This document shows, in pieces, positions 17,796 through 26,339 of a stretch of DNA of 64,000 nt. A program made the position numbers and the translations under genes. Source of the DNA: Stenotrophomonas sp. BIO128-Bstrain. GTDB lineage: Bacteria; Pseudomonadota; Gammaproteobacteria; Xanthomonadales; Xanthomonadaceae. Positions within the stretch are counted from its first letter, which is position 1. The number at the start of each line of letters is the position of its first letter. Below the pieces are notes generated by a model that worked only from the letters and a program-made list of their open reading frames with translations, searched no databases and was not told the origin of the DNA. Location of the stretch: the NCBI RefSeq assembly GCF_030128875.1, contig NZ_CP124620.1, forward strand, positions 3,410,001 through 3,474,000, read 5' to 3'.

Positions 17796-20744
17796 CTATG
17801 CCTCCACCGATTCCAGTTGCCCGATGAGCCGTGCCAGCGGCATCGGCCGGCCGAGCAGATAGCCCTGCACCTGGTCGCAGCCATGGGCGGCCAGCCACTG
17901 CAGCTGGCCGGGCGTTTCCACGCCCTCGGCGATGATGGTCAGGCCCATGCTGTGCCCCAGTGACAACAGGGCGCGGCAGATCGAGGCGTTGCGCGGGTTG
18001 GTTTCCACGTCGGCCACGAAGCTGCGGTCGATCTTCAGGATGTCCAGTGGCAGGTGCTGCAGGTAGGACATGTTGGAATAGCCGGTGCCGAAATCATCCA
18101 GCGAGATGCAGATGCCCTGCTCGTGCAGGCGCTGCATGGTCTGTTTGGCCTGGCCCGGCTTGCGCATCAGGCTGCTTTCGGTCAGCTCGACCTGCAGCGC
18201 ACCGCGGGCCAGCCCGAATTCGTGGCTGGCGCGGGTGAACTCGGCCACCAGGTCACTGTTGAAGAACTGCACCGCCGAGACATTCACCGCGATCGGCAGG
18301 TCCCAGCCCGCGTCGACCAGCTGCCGCTGCGCCTGCGCCGCGGCGCGGATCACCCAGCGGCCCAGGGCGAGAATCAGCCCGGTGTCTTCGCACAGCTGGA
18401 TGAACTCGCCCGGGGGAATGAAGCTGCCATCCGCCTGCGGCCAGCGCAGCAGGGCTTCCAACGCGGCCGGGCTGCTGTCGCCGGCGTGGCAGATCGGCTG
18501 GTAGTACAGCTCGAACTCGGTATCGATCGCACTGTGGATGCGCCCGGCCAGGCGCAGCCGCTCGGCAAAACGGGAACTCACGGTGGTGTCGTACCACGCG
18601 ATGACATTGCCTTCGTCGCGCGCCGCATGCGCGGCCTGCGCGGCCATGCCGATGACCTGCTCGGCCGTGCTGGCATCGCCGTCGAACTTCACGGCGACGC
18701 CGATGCGCGGCTCGAACTGGTGCAGCCAATCCTGCCCGCGCACCGGTTCGGAGACGGTCTGCATCAGCGTATCCAGCGCGGTCTGGCGCTGATGGTCGTC
18801 GCGGATGGCGAAGATGAAATCCTCGGCCGGCTGGAAGGCAAGCAGGCCGTAGCGCACGCCGAGCCCGCCCAGGCGCTTGGCCATCGCCTGCAGCACCACG
18901 TCGCCGACTTCGCGGCCCAGCGTGTCCGACACCAGCTGCAGGCCGCGGAACTGCACGTACGCGATCGTGTACGCCCCGCCCTCCTCGTCCAGCTGCGCGG
19001 CGAGTGCACGCGTATTGAGCAGGCCGGTCGCCGGGTTGTGGGTGGCGTGGTAGGCCAGGTCGCGCTCATAAGCCAAACGCTCGCTGACGTCCTCGGCCAG
19101 CACCAGACAGGCCTGGCGGCCATCGAAATCCAACCGCGCCAGATGCGCACGCACCTCGAAGACGCTGCCGTCCTTGCGCTGGTGCAGGCGCACCTGCGCG
19201 TCCTGCACATCGCCGATGCGGGCCTGCGCGATCGCCCCGCGGATCTCTTCCCAGCCTTCGCGCGGGCGGATGTCGAGGATGCTCATCGACAGGAATTCAT
19301 CGCGGCTGTAGCCATACTGGCGCACCGCCGCTTCGTTGACCTCCAGAAAGCGCAGCGTGTCCGGATCGAACACCCAGAACGGCGCCGGATTGCGGTCAAA
19401 CAGCAGCCGGAACTGACGCTCGGCTTGCTGCACGCGGGCCAGCGCATCGACCCGCTCGCTGACATCGGTCAACGCACCGATCATGCGGCGCTCGCGGTCC
19501 ACCACCGCCACGCGCTGGCCGCGCGCGGCGACCCAGCGGGTCGCGCCACCCGGCAGCACCAGGCGGAACATTTCATCGAGCACGCCGCTGCCGGCAAAGG
19601 CGGCATCGAAGGCCTGCTGCATGCGCGCGGTGTCGTCGTGGTGCACGCGCGCGAAGAAATCCGCGACGGGCAGGCTCTCGATGTCGATGCCGAAAATCTC
19701 ACGGGCCAGCGGCGACCAGCGCAGCAGGCAGGCATCCTCGTCCACATACCAGGTACACACCTTGCCGACCTGGTGGGCCATGCGCAGCTCGGCATGGCCG
19801 GTGCGCAGTTCCTCGCTCAGGCTGTCCTGGTCACGGGTGGCGCGGCGCAGGCTGACATACACCGCGGCAAACAGCGCCCAGTACAGCAGGTAGACCCCGA
19901 TCGAGGCCTGCACATACGGCCACCAGGCCGCCAGCACATCGCGCCGGCCCAGGCCGGCGTAGACCGCCAGCGGGTACTGGGCCAGCGTGCTCAGGCTGGA
20001 AATGCGCTCGATGCCATCCACGGCACTGGTCTCGGTGCCCAGCGGGGTCAGTGCGTCGCGGCGCAGAAGCTCGCGTTTGGCCAGCCCGAAGCGACGCCCC
20101 GCCACGGCGCCGGGATCCGGGCTGCGCGCCAGCACGTAGCCATGCGGGTCGGTGATGGAGACCACCCCGGCATCGCCGGTATCCATGCCGCCGATGATGG
20201 CCTGCAGTTCCGCCGTGCGCAGCCGTGCCAACAGCCAGCGGTCACCGCCCATCGGCAACGCCAGCGGCAGGATCCAGTGCGTGGCATCCAGCGCCTGCGG
20301 CGGCCCGAGGAAAATCTGGCTGCCCAGGCCGCGATTGCCATCCACCGCCCACAGCGGTAGTTGCAGGTCGCCGCTGCCACTGGTCAGGGCCCGCCCGTAC
20401 TGGTCGACCACCACGATGCTGTGCAGTTCGGCATGCCGCTGCAGGGCCCCGGCGATGCTGGCATCGAGCAGGTCCGGTGCCTGCGCCGGCACCCGCTGGA
20501 AGAGCAGCGCGCCATCGCGGGAGATGCCCTGCATCACCCGCTCCAGGTTGCGCAGTTCCAGCCGCAGCAGGCGCTGGGCGCCGGTGGCCAGCGCCGAGCT
20601 CTGGCGCTGCGCGGCTTCCTGCCGGCGCTGGCAGTCATTGAGCAGCGTCGCCACCAGCCCGGCGCCCAGCAGCACGCCCAGGGATACCCCGAGCCACACG
20701 AACGTCCGCAGTGGCCGTGCCAGGGCACGGTTCAACGCGGGCAT
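17796..20744 (-). CDS. Membrane PAS-GGDEF-EAL protein, probable c-di-GMP phosphodiesterase
   Basis: 982-residue signalling protein. An N-terminal membrane helix (about 13-35), a periplasmic sensor region (about 40-285) and a second helix (about 287-310) anchor it. Two PAS domains (about 330-440 and 450-575), a GGDEF domain (about 590-715) and an EAL domain (about 725-975) follow. The GGDEF site is degenerate (QPAEDF, residues around 641-643), so cyclase activity is unlikely. The EAL domain keeps Glu763-Ala-Leu, DDFGTGYS (Asp883, Asp884) and AEGVET, so c-di-GMP hydrolysis is expected. It stands alone and is convergent with the LysR gene. Confidence 0.88.
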   Translation of the reverse strand: MPALNRALARPLRTFVWLGVSLGVLLGAGLVATLLNDCQRRQEAAQRQSSALATGAQRLLRLELRNLERVMQGISRDGALLFQRVPAQAPDLLDASIAGALQRHAELHSIVVVDQYGRALTSGSGDLQLPLWAVDGNRGLGSQIFLGPPQALDATHWILPLALPMGGDRWLLARLRTAELQAIIGGMDTGDAGVVSITDPHGYVLARSPDPGAVAGRRFGLAKRELLRRDALTPLGTETSAVDGIERISSLSTLAQYPLAVYAGLGRRDVLAAWWPYVQASIGVYLLYWALFAAVYVSLRRATRDQDSLSEELRTGHAELRMAHQVGKVCTWYVDEDACLLRWSPLAREIFGIDIESLPVADFFARVHHDDTARMQQAFDAAFAGSGVLDEMFRLVLPGGATRWVAARGQRVAVVDRERRMIGALTDVSERVDALARVQQAERQFRLLFDRNPAPFWVFDPDTLRFLEVNEAAVRQYGYSRDEFLSMSILDIRPREGWEEIRGAIAQARIGDVQDAQVRLHQRKDGSVFEVRAHLARLDFDGRQACLVLAEDVSERLAYERDLAYHATHNPATGLLNTRALAAQLDEEGGAYTIAYVQFRGLQLVSDTLGREVGDVVLQAMAKRLGGLGVRYGLLAFQPAEDFIFAIRDDHQRQTALDTLMQTVSEPVRGQDWLHQFEPRIGVAVKFDGDASTAEQVIGMAAQAAHAARDEGNVIAWYDTTVSSRFAERLRLAGRIHSAIDTEFELYYQPICHAGDSSPAALEALLRWPQADGSFIPPGEFIQLCEDTGLILALGRWVIRAAAQAQRQLVDAGWDLPIAVNVSAVQFFNSDLVAEFTRASHEFGLARGALQVELTESSLMRKPGQAKQTMQRLHEQGICISLDDFGTGYSNMSYLQHLPLDILKIDRSFVADVETNPRNASICRALLSLGHSMGLTIIAEGVETPGQLQWLAAHGCDQVQGYLLGRPMPLARLIGQLESVEA

Positions 20745-21050
20745 CGCAACCCTTTTCCCGAACGACAGGCTGACTTCATCTGTAAACGCTTCCTGGTTTC
20801 CCCAAACCTGAGCGGCCGCTGCCCGGGATTCTTGACGCCTAGCTCGTCACACGGGCGCCAGCCGGCGCCCGCAGAATCCGTGCGGGCCCCAGCATGCACC
20901 AGCGCGTACGGCACGGGAAGCACCGCGGCCGGGGTTCACATCGGTGAACCCGGAAGACCGGCATACCCGGTACCCGATGCCGCCGAAGCCGGCATAACCG
21001 CGCGCCCGGTACGGGATTAGACTTGGGTGTTTCCGTTGCTGAGAAGCTCA
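20745..21050. other. Intergenic region with two perfect hairpins before the M13 peptidase gene
   Basis: 306 bp without a supported gene. It holds two perfect inverted repeats: GGGCGCC-AGCC-GGCGCCC (20853-20870) and GGGTTCAC-ATCG-GTGAACCC (20932-20951). Neither is followed by a T-run, so they do not look like terminators. They may be operators or 5' leader structures for the peptidase gene. The promoters of both divergent genes should also lie here; I see no clear -35/-10 pair. Confidence 0.5.
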
Positions 21051-23171
21051 ATGTCCAAGCTGCGCCGCCCCACCCTGATGCTCGCCATTGCCGCCAGCCT
21101 GTCGCTGAGCCTGGCCGCCTGCGACCGCGAGGCCACTGCACCGGCCGCGTCCGCCCCCGAGACCACCCCGGCCGAGCCGGCCGCCCCCAAGCCGCAGCTG
21201 GGCAGCTTCGGCTTCGACGCCGCCGGCATGGACCGCAGCGTCGCCGCCGGCGATGACTTCTTCGGCTTCGCCAACGGCACCTGGGTCAAGAACACCGAGA
21301 TCCCGGCCGACCGCTCCAGCTACGGTAGCTTCAACGTCATCTCCGAAAAGACCCTGGCCGACACCCGCGCGATCCTCGAAGGCGCCGCGGCCGACACCAA
21401 GGCCGAGGGCGAGGCCAAGCTGATCGGCGATTACTACGCCGCCTTCATGGACGAGAGCGGCATCGAGTCGCGCGGCGTCGCCCCCGTCAAACCGGAACTG
21501 GACGCCATCGCCGGGATCAGCGACAAGGCCGCGCTGGCCACCGCGCTCGGCGGCACGCTGCGCGCCGACGTGGACCTGCTCAACGCCACCAACTTCTACA
21601 CCGACCGCCTGTTCGGCGTGTGGGTCTCGGTGGATCTGCTGCAGCCGGACCGCACCGCGCCGTACCTGGTGCAGGGCGGCCTGGGCCTGCCGGACCGCGA
21701 CTTCTACCTGCAGGGCGGCCGCATGGCCGAGATCCGCAAGCAGTACCAGGCCTACATCGCCCAGGTCCTGCAGCTGGCCGGCGTCGCCGATCCGGCCGCC
21801 AAGGCGCAGCGCATCCTCGCGCTGGAGACCAGGATCGCCCAGGCCCACGCCACCCAGGAAGACACCAACGACGTCGCCAAGGGCGCCAATGCCTGGAAGC
21901 AGGCCGACCTGAGCGCCAAGGCACCGGGCATGGACTGGAACGCGTTCCTGGCCTCGGCCGGGCTGGACGCCCAGCAGGACTTCATCGTGTGGCAGCCCAA
22001 GGCCGTCGCGGGCATCTCGCGCCTGGTCGCCACCGAGCCGCTGGAGGTCTGGAAGGACTACCTGGCCTTCCATGCGCTGGACCGCGCCGCGCCGTACCTG
22101 CCCAAGTCGTTCGCCGATGCGCGCTTCGCCTTCCACGGCACCACGCTCAACGGCACCCCGCAGCAGAGCGAGCGCTGGAAGCGTGCGGTGGATGACAGCA
22201 ACCATGCCGTCGGCGAAGCGATCGGCAAGCTGTACGTCGAACGTCATTTCGATCCGGCCACCAAGGCGCGCGCGGACGCGATGGCCAAGAACATCATCGC
22301 TGCGTTCGCCAAGCGCATCGATGCGCTGGAGTGGATGTCGCCGCAGACCAAGGCGCGTGCCAAGGCCAAGGTGGATGGCCTGACCGTGGGCATGGGCTAC
22401 CCGGACAAGTGGCGCGACTACACCGGTCTTGAGATCAAGCGTGATGACGCGCTGGGCAATGCCGAGCGTGCCGAGCTGTTCGAGTACCGCCGCAACATCG
22501 CCAAGCTGGGCAAGCCGGTGGATCACAGCGAGTGGGCGATGCTGCCGCAGACCATCAATGCGATGAACGTGCCGCTGGAAAACCGCCTGGTGTTCCCGGC
22601 CGCGATCCTGCAGCCGCCGTTCTTCGACGGCGCGGCCGATGATGCGGTGAACTACGGCGCGATCGGTGCGGTGATCGGCCATGAGATCAGCCACGGTTTC
22701 GACAACGCCGGTGCGCTGTTCGATGAGACGGGCAAGCTGCAGAACTGGTGGACGCCCGAAGATCTGAAGAAGTTCAACGCGGCCGGCGATGCACTGGCGG
22801 CGCAGTTCAGCAGCTACAGCCCGTTCCTGGGGGTATCGGTGAATGGTCGTCTGACGCTGGGCGAGAACATTGCGGACGTGGCAGGTCTTTCGACGGCCTA
22901 CGATGCGTATCAGTTGTCGCTGCAGGGCAAGCCGGGCCAGACGCTGGAAGGCTTCACGCCGGATCAGCGGTTCTTCCTGGGCTTTGCGCAGGCATGGCGG
23001 AGCAAGGCGCGTGAGCAGGCGCTGCGCAATTCGCTGTTGACCAATGTGCATGCGCCGGGTCAGTTCCGTGCGTTGACGGTGCGCAATCTGGATGCGTGGT
23101 ATCCGGCCTTCGAGGTGAAGGAAGGCCAGAAGCTGTACCTGGCGCCGGAGAAGCGGGTCAAGGTGTGGTGA
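21051..23171 (+). CDS. pepO: M13 family zinc metallopeptidase lipoprotein (PepO/neprilysin-like)
   Basis: 706-residue endopeptidase. A lipoprotein signal peptide ends LSLAAC, so the mature protein should be lipid-anchored in the periplasm or outer membrane. The N-terminal two-thirds is the M13_N helical domain. The active site follows: HEISH (His544, Glu545, His548) and the third ligand Glu605 in GENIADVAGL; NAMNVPLENR fits the substrate-binding NAxY-type region. M13 enzymes cleave short peptides. The ATG at 21051 begins MSKLRR; an upstream ATG adds eight residues that would spoil the signal. A UUCG-loop terminator follows. Confidence 0.92.
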   Translation: MSKLRRPTLMLAIAASLSLSLAACDREATAPAASAPETTPAEPAAPKPQLGSFGFDAAGMDRSVAAGDDFFGFANGTWVKNTEIPADRSSYGSFNVISEKTLADTRAILEGAAADTKAEGEAKLIGDYYAAFMDESGIESRGVAPVKPELDAIAGISDKAALATALGGTLRADVDLLNATNFYTDRLFGVWVSVDLLQPDRTAPYLVQGGLGLPDRDFYLQGGRMAEIRKQYQAYIAQVLQLAGVADPAAKAQRILALETRIAQAHATQEDTNDVAKGANAWKQADLSAKAPGMDWNAFLASAGLDAQQDFIVWQPKAVAGISRLVATEPLEVWKDYLAFHALDRAAPYLPKSFADARFAFHGTTLNGTPQQSERWKRAVDDSNHAVGEAIGKLYVERHFDPATKARADAMAKNIIAAFAKRIDALEWMSPQTKARAKAKVDGLTVGMGYPDKWRDYTGLEIKRDDALGNAERAELFEYRRNIAKLGKPVDHSEWAMLPQTINAMNVPLENRLVFPAAILQPPFFDGAADDAVNYGAIGAVIGHEISHGFDNAGALFDETGKLQNWWTPEDLKKFNAAGDALAAQFSSYSPFLGVSVNGRLTLGENIADVAGLSTAYDAYQLSLQGKPGQTLEGFTPDQRFFLGFAQAWRSKAREQALRNSLLTNVHAPGQFRALTVRNLDAWYPAFEVKEGQKLYLAPEKRVKVW

Positions 23172-23202
23172 TGTGCGTCACCGCACGTTGCTGAGATGAG
23201 AG

Positions 23203-23230
23203 AACGGGCGCTTCGGCGCCCGTTTTTTTT
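23203..23230 (+). terminator. Rho-independent terminator after the M13 peptidase gene
   Basis: Nine-base-pair perfect stem AACGGGCGC / GCGCCCGTT closed by a TTCG tetraloop and followed by eight T. It is a textbook intrinsic terminator 31 bp after the stop codon. Confidence 0.92.
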
Positions 23231-23302
23231 CGCTGCAGAGCAGCGGGTCGCGGAAGCCTGTGCGTGCCCGACCCAACCAGCGGGCACAGGGCACTTGCCG
23301 CT

Positions 23303-24250
23303 TCAAGGCCAATCAGCAAGCACCCCAGCCGACACACCCATCCGCGTGCACGCCCGCGTCGCCAGCCCGTCCTGCAGCGCACGCCGGAACAACGGCGCCA
23401 TGCCTTTGAGCATCACCGCCGACGCCCGCGACTGCGCACGCTGCATCGGCGTGCGCTGGATCATCGCGGTCGCCCAGTCCGGCAGCAGCGCTGCACCGGC
23501 ACCGAGGAACAGCTCGCGCGAGAGACCCGCCATCGGCACCGGCAGGCGGATGCCTGACAGCACCGCCAGCACCTCGCGCGAGCGCGCATCGAACACCAGC
23601 TGCGATTGCTGGCGCGCGAAGTAAGCGTCCACCTCCGCTTCCGACGCCGGAACGTCTACAGCGCCAAGCGCCTCGGCCACGCGCTTGTACTCACGGTAGT
23701 ACTGGTCGGCGACCGCCGTAGGCACGTCGCGGCAATAGCGTCGGCAGCCCTGCAGGAAACCGTACGCTTCAGTGACGTGCACCCAGGTGAGCAGCGCGGG
23801 ATCGTCGGCGGAATACGCGCGGCCATCGGCGGTATGACCGCGCACCTGGGCATGGATGCGGGTCACCTTGGCGATCAACGCCTCGACTTCCGCGGTGGGT
23901 GCGTAGGTCGTTCCAGCGACGAACGCGGTGGTGCGGCGCAGGCGGCCGACCAGGTCATCGCGGAAGTTGGAGTGGTCGTACACGCCGGCCAGGGCCAGCG
24001 GATGCAGGGTCTGCAGCATCAGGGCGCACAGGCCGCCGGCGAGCATGCCGGGAAACTCGGCATGCACCCGCCAGGTGATGCTGTCGGGGCCGAACCAGCC
24101 GGGGTCGCCCAGCGGGTGGTCGTAGTCGATCCCGCTCTGGCCGCGGGGGAAGGCGCCCAGCACCCAGCGGCGTATGGGGGCGGTTGCAGGGCGGGCAAGC
24201 GAACGCAGCAGGGAGGACATCAGCAGTACCGAGGGCGAGCGGACCGGCAT
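23303..24250 (-). CDS. MpaB-like oxygenase (DUF2236)
   Basis: About 315 residues. The sequence resembles the DUF2236/MpaB family (latex-clearing protein and mycophenolic-acid oxygenase relatives, haem b proteins): HPLALAGVYDHSNF, RLRRTTAFVAGTTYAP, WVHVTEAYGFLQG and QRTPMQRAQSR are characteristic. The conserved His and Arg residues would bind haem. Two possible starts exist, ATG 24250 and ATG 24220; neither has a strong ribosome site. No signal peptide is seen. Its substrate is unknown. Confidence 0.72.
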   Translation of the reverse strand: MPVRSPSVLLMSSLLRSLARPATAPIRRWVLGAFPRGQSGIDYDHPLGDPGWFGPDSITWRVHAEFPGMLAGGLCALMLQTLHPLALAGVYDHSNFRDDLVGRLRRTTAFVAGTTYAPTAEVEALIAKVTRIHAQVRGHTADGRAYSADDPALLTWVHVTEAYGFLQGCRRYCRDVPTAVADQYYREYKRVAEALGAVDVPASEAEVDAYFARQQSQLVFDARSREVLAVLSGIRLPVPMAGLSRELFLGAGAALLPDWATAMIQRTPMQRAQSRASAVMLKGMAPLFRRALQDGLATRACTRMGVSAGVLADWP

Positions 24251-24537
24251 TTCGCGCGGATGCGTCAATTCTGCGTGATACCGGTGGGGCTGGCGAGGCG
24301 GGTGCCCGACAGGGCCTGCGCATTGTGCAGATGCAGCATGGGAGCCGCCGTCCAAGCCGTATTTACCCGGCGATTTACGTGCCGCAGTGCGCAAATCCAC
24401 TGCGGGTTTGCCCATTCAGGCAGAAATGGCGCCGGATCTTTGCGCTTTGCCCATTGCCAAGCGCCGTGAAAGTGCTAGAACTGGATACGCCACAACGTCG
24501 TCCAATGCGCTGCCGCACGTTCCAGAAGGAGCTCGTC

Positions 24538-25152
24538 ATGATCGCTTTGTTCAAAGGTTTGGGTCTGCTGTTGCAGGACAACGAGCTGTACAGCAGCCCG
24601 TTCGAAAAACAGGTCGCGCATTGGCGTAACAAGAGTGAACAGCAGATCCGCGAAGAAGTCGCGGTACTGGCCAAAGCCAAGGGCCAGTGGCTGATGGCCT
24701 CGATCGTGGGCTGGCAGGCGTCCTCCCTGCTCATCCTCGGCCTGATCAGCAACTACCTGTGGAAGGATGACTTCCATATCACCTTCACCCGCGTGGTGAT
24801 CGTGTTCGGTTCATGGGTGTCGATCCTGTTCGTGATCTGGTTCATGGCCAACATGTTCGATCACACCGCCGGCTTCGAGCGCTGGATGAAGGCCTTCAAC
24901 AGCCGCGCCCGGATCACCTCCGATGCCGATACGGTGGAATGCGTGGCCGAGGCGCTGGACATGGCCCAGCACTATCCGGAAGTCCTGGATTACAAGCAGG
25001 CGGTGAGCGCCAAGCGCGAGCTGCGCCACGAGGACATCCGCATCATGCGCGAGATCGGCCGGATGAAGCAGCACACCGAACTGGTGGGCCAGCTCAATCA
25101 TGTCGGCGAGCAGCCCAACGGCACCAACCTGCATCTGCAGCCCGCGTTCTGA
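24538..25152 (+). CDS. Hypothetical membrane protein with two transmembrane helices (204 aa)
   Basis: 204-residue protein. A hydrophilic N-terminus of about 55 residues is followed by two membrane helices (about 56-76 and 84-106) and a charged, mostly helical C-terminal domain rich in Glu, Arg and His that should be cytoplasmic. AGAAGGAG lies at good distance before ATG 24538, which fixes the start; an upstream in-frame ATG exists. It is convergent with a small lipoprotein gene, with a shared hairpin between. No family recognised. Confidence 0.7.
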   Translation: MIALFKGLGLLLQDNELYSSPFEKQVAHWRNKSEQQIREEVAVLAKAKGQWLMASIVGWQASSLLILGLISNYLWKDDFHITFTRVVIVFGSWVSILFVIWFMANMFDHTAGFERWMKAFNSRARITSDADTVECVAEALDMAQHYPEVLDYKQAVSAKRELRHEDIRIMREIGRMKQHTELVGQLNHVGEQPNGTNLHLQPAF

Positions 25153-25179
25153 CCCTACTGAAAAGCGGGGGGAGCCACG

Positions 25180-25215
25180 ATGCCACCGTGATCACTCACG
25201 GTGGCATTGTTCTTT
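25180..25215 (+). terminator. Hairpin between convergent genes
   Basis: Perfect 12-bp stem (ATGCCACCGTGA paired with TCACGGTGGCAT) with a TCAC loop, followed by TGTTCTTTCT on the plus strand. It begins 27 bp after the membrane-protein stop and overlaps the 3' end of the convergent lipoprotein gene, so it probably terminates the plus-strand gene. Confidence 0.7.
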
Positions 25216-25536
25216 CTGGACGGCGCTGACGCAGTGCTTGAAGCCGGCCGGGAGCCCGGCCATCTGCTCCGTCTTGCCCACCGCCACCGCCAACCGGTGC
25301 AGCGGCGGATAGGGGCAGTCTGTGTCCTTCGTGCAGCGCGCATCCAGCACCAGGTAATGGCAGCGGCCGCTGCTGCTGGCGATGCAGTCGAAGTTGGCCA
25401 CGCCGTTGTCGACCGTGGTTTTGCTGTACAGCGTATCCACGCCGTTGGCGCGGATGCGGGTGACGGAGGTGTCGTTCGATTGCTGGCAGGCCGCCAGCAT
25501 CAACACGCAGAGACTGGCGACAACGGCGGTACGCAT
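25192..25536 (-). CDS. Small lipoprotein of unknown function (114 aa)
   Basis: 114 residues with a type II signal peptide: MRTAVVASLCVLMLAAC places the lipidated Cys at residue 18. The mature part has five further Cys residues (in FDCIAS, GRCHYLV, ARCTKD, TDCPY and KHCVSAV, with another near the end), suggesting disulfides in the periplasm. No known domain. It lies downstream of the LytR-type regulator on the same strand with a 30-bp gap and may share its transcript. Confidence 0.7.
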   Translation of the reverse strand: MRTAVVASLCVLMLAACQQSNDTSVTRIRANGVDTLYSKTTVDNGVANFDCIASSSGRCHYLVLDARCTKDTDCPYPPLHRLAVAVGKTEQMAGLPAGFKHCVSAVQKEQCHRE

Positions 25537-25565
25537 GGCAGGCTCCAGACGAAAGGAAAGGCGCG

Positions 25566-26339
25566 TTACATCCCGCGGAACAGGCTCATGAAGGGCTGGC
25601 TGACGTTGAGCACTTCAGTGCGATGCTTCAAGCGCAGCTGGCCGCGGCCGGTGTCGTCGCGTGTGACTGCGGCGACCGCCTTCATGTTCACGATGGTGGA
25701 GCGGTGGATCTGGCGGAACCGTTGCGGATCGAGCGCATCCAGCAGTTCACGCAGCGAGGTGCGCAGCAGGCTTTCGCCCTGCTCGGTGACCACGGTGGTG
25801 TATTTGCTGTCCGCACGGAAGTAGATCACATCTTCGAGCATGATCAGCTGCGTGTCGCGGCCGTTGCTGGCGGTGATCCAGGCCAAAGGCGGCGCGCTTG
25901 AGGCGGCGGCGGGCTGATTGCCGAGGCGCTGCAGCAGCTGCTCGAGCATGCCGCTGTCCGGGCGGCCCAGCTGCATGCGGGCCAGGATCCGCTCGCGCGT
26001 GGCCAGCAGGCGCTCATCGCTGACCGGCTTGAGCAGGTAGTCGATCGCGCCCTGTTCGAAGGCGTCGATCGCATACTGGTCGTAGGCGGTGACGAACACC
26101 ACCTGGGTGCGCGGGCTGATCTCCGGCAGCGCGCGGGCCACCTCGATACCGGTGATGCCCGGCATGCGGATGTCGAGCAGGGCCAGGTCCGGCTTCAGCT
26201 CGGCCAGGCGCTCCAGCGCACTGGCGCCGTCCTCGCATTCCGCCACCAGCCGCAGTTCCGGCCACAACCGCTGCAGCTGTGCCACCAGCGACTGGCGCAG
26301 CAGGTCTTCGTCTTCGGCAATGAGGGCGTCAAGCTGCAT
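25566..26339 (-). CDS. LytTR-type response regulator
   Basis: 257-residue response regulator. The receiver domain (about 3-120) carries the phospho-acceptor Asp in ALLDIRMPG (near residue 57), an acidic pocket in LIAEDEDL and the conserved Lys in YLLKPV. A LytTR DNA-binding domain (about 150-250) contains IYFRADSKYTTV and RFRQIHRSTIVN. It starts MQLDALIAED inside the 3' end of the kinase gene (11-bp overlap), so the pair is co-translated. LytTR regulators bind direct repeats upstream of target genes. Confidence 0.9.
   Translation of the reverse strand: MQLDALIAEDEDLLRQSLVAQLQRLWPELRLVAECEDGASALERLAELKPDLALLDIRMPGITGIEVARALPEISPRTQVVFVTAYDQYAIDAFEQGAIDYLLKPVSDERLLATRERILARMQLGRPDSGMLEQLLQRLGNQPAAASSAPPLAWITASNGRDTQLIMLEDVIYFRADSKYTTVVTEQGESLLRTSLRELLDALDPQRFRQIHRSTIVNMKAVAAVTRDDTGRGQLRLKHRTEVLNVSQPFMSLFRGM

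Noticed and set aside
18054..20360. 768-codon plus-strand frame opposite the PAS-GGDEF-EAL gene
   Set aside because: Antisense shadow; the minus strand shows full domain order and motifs.
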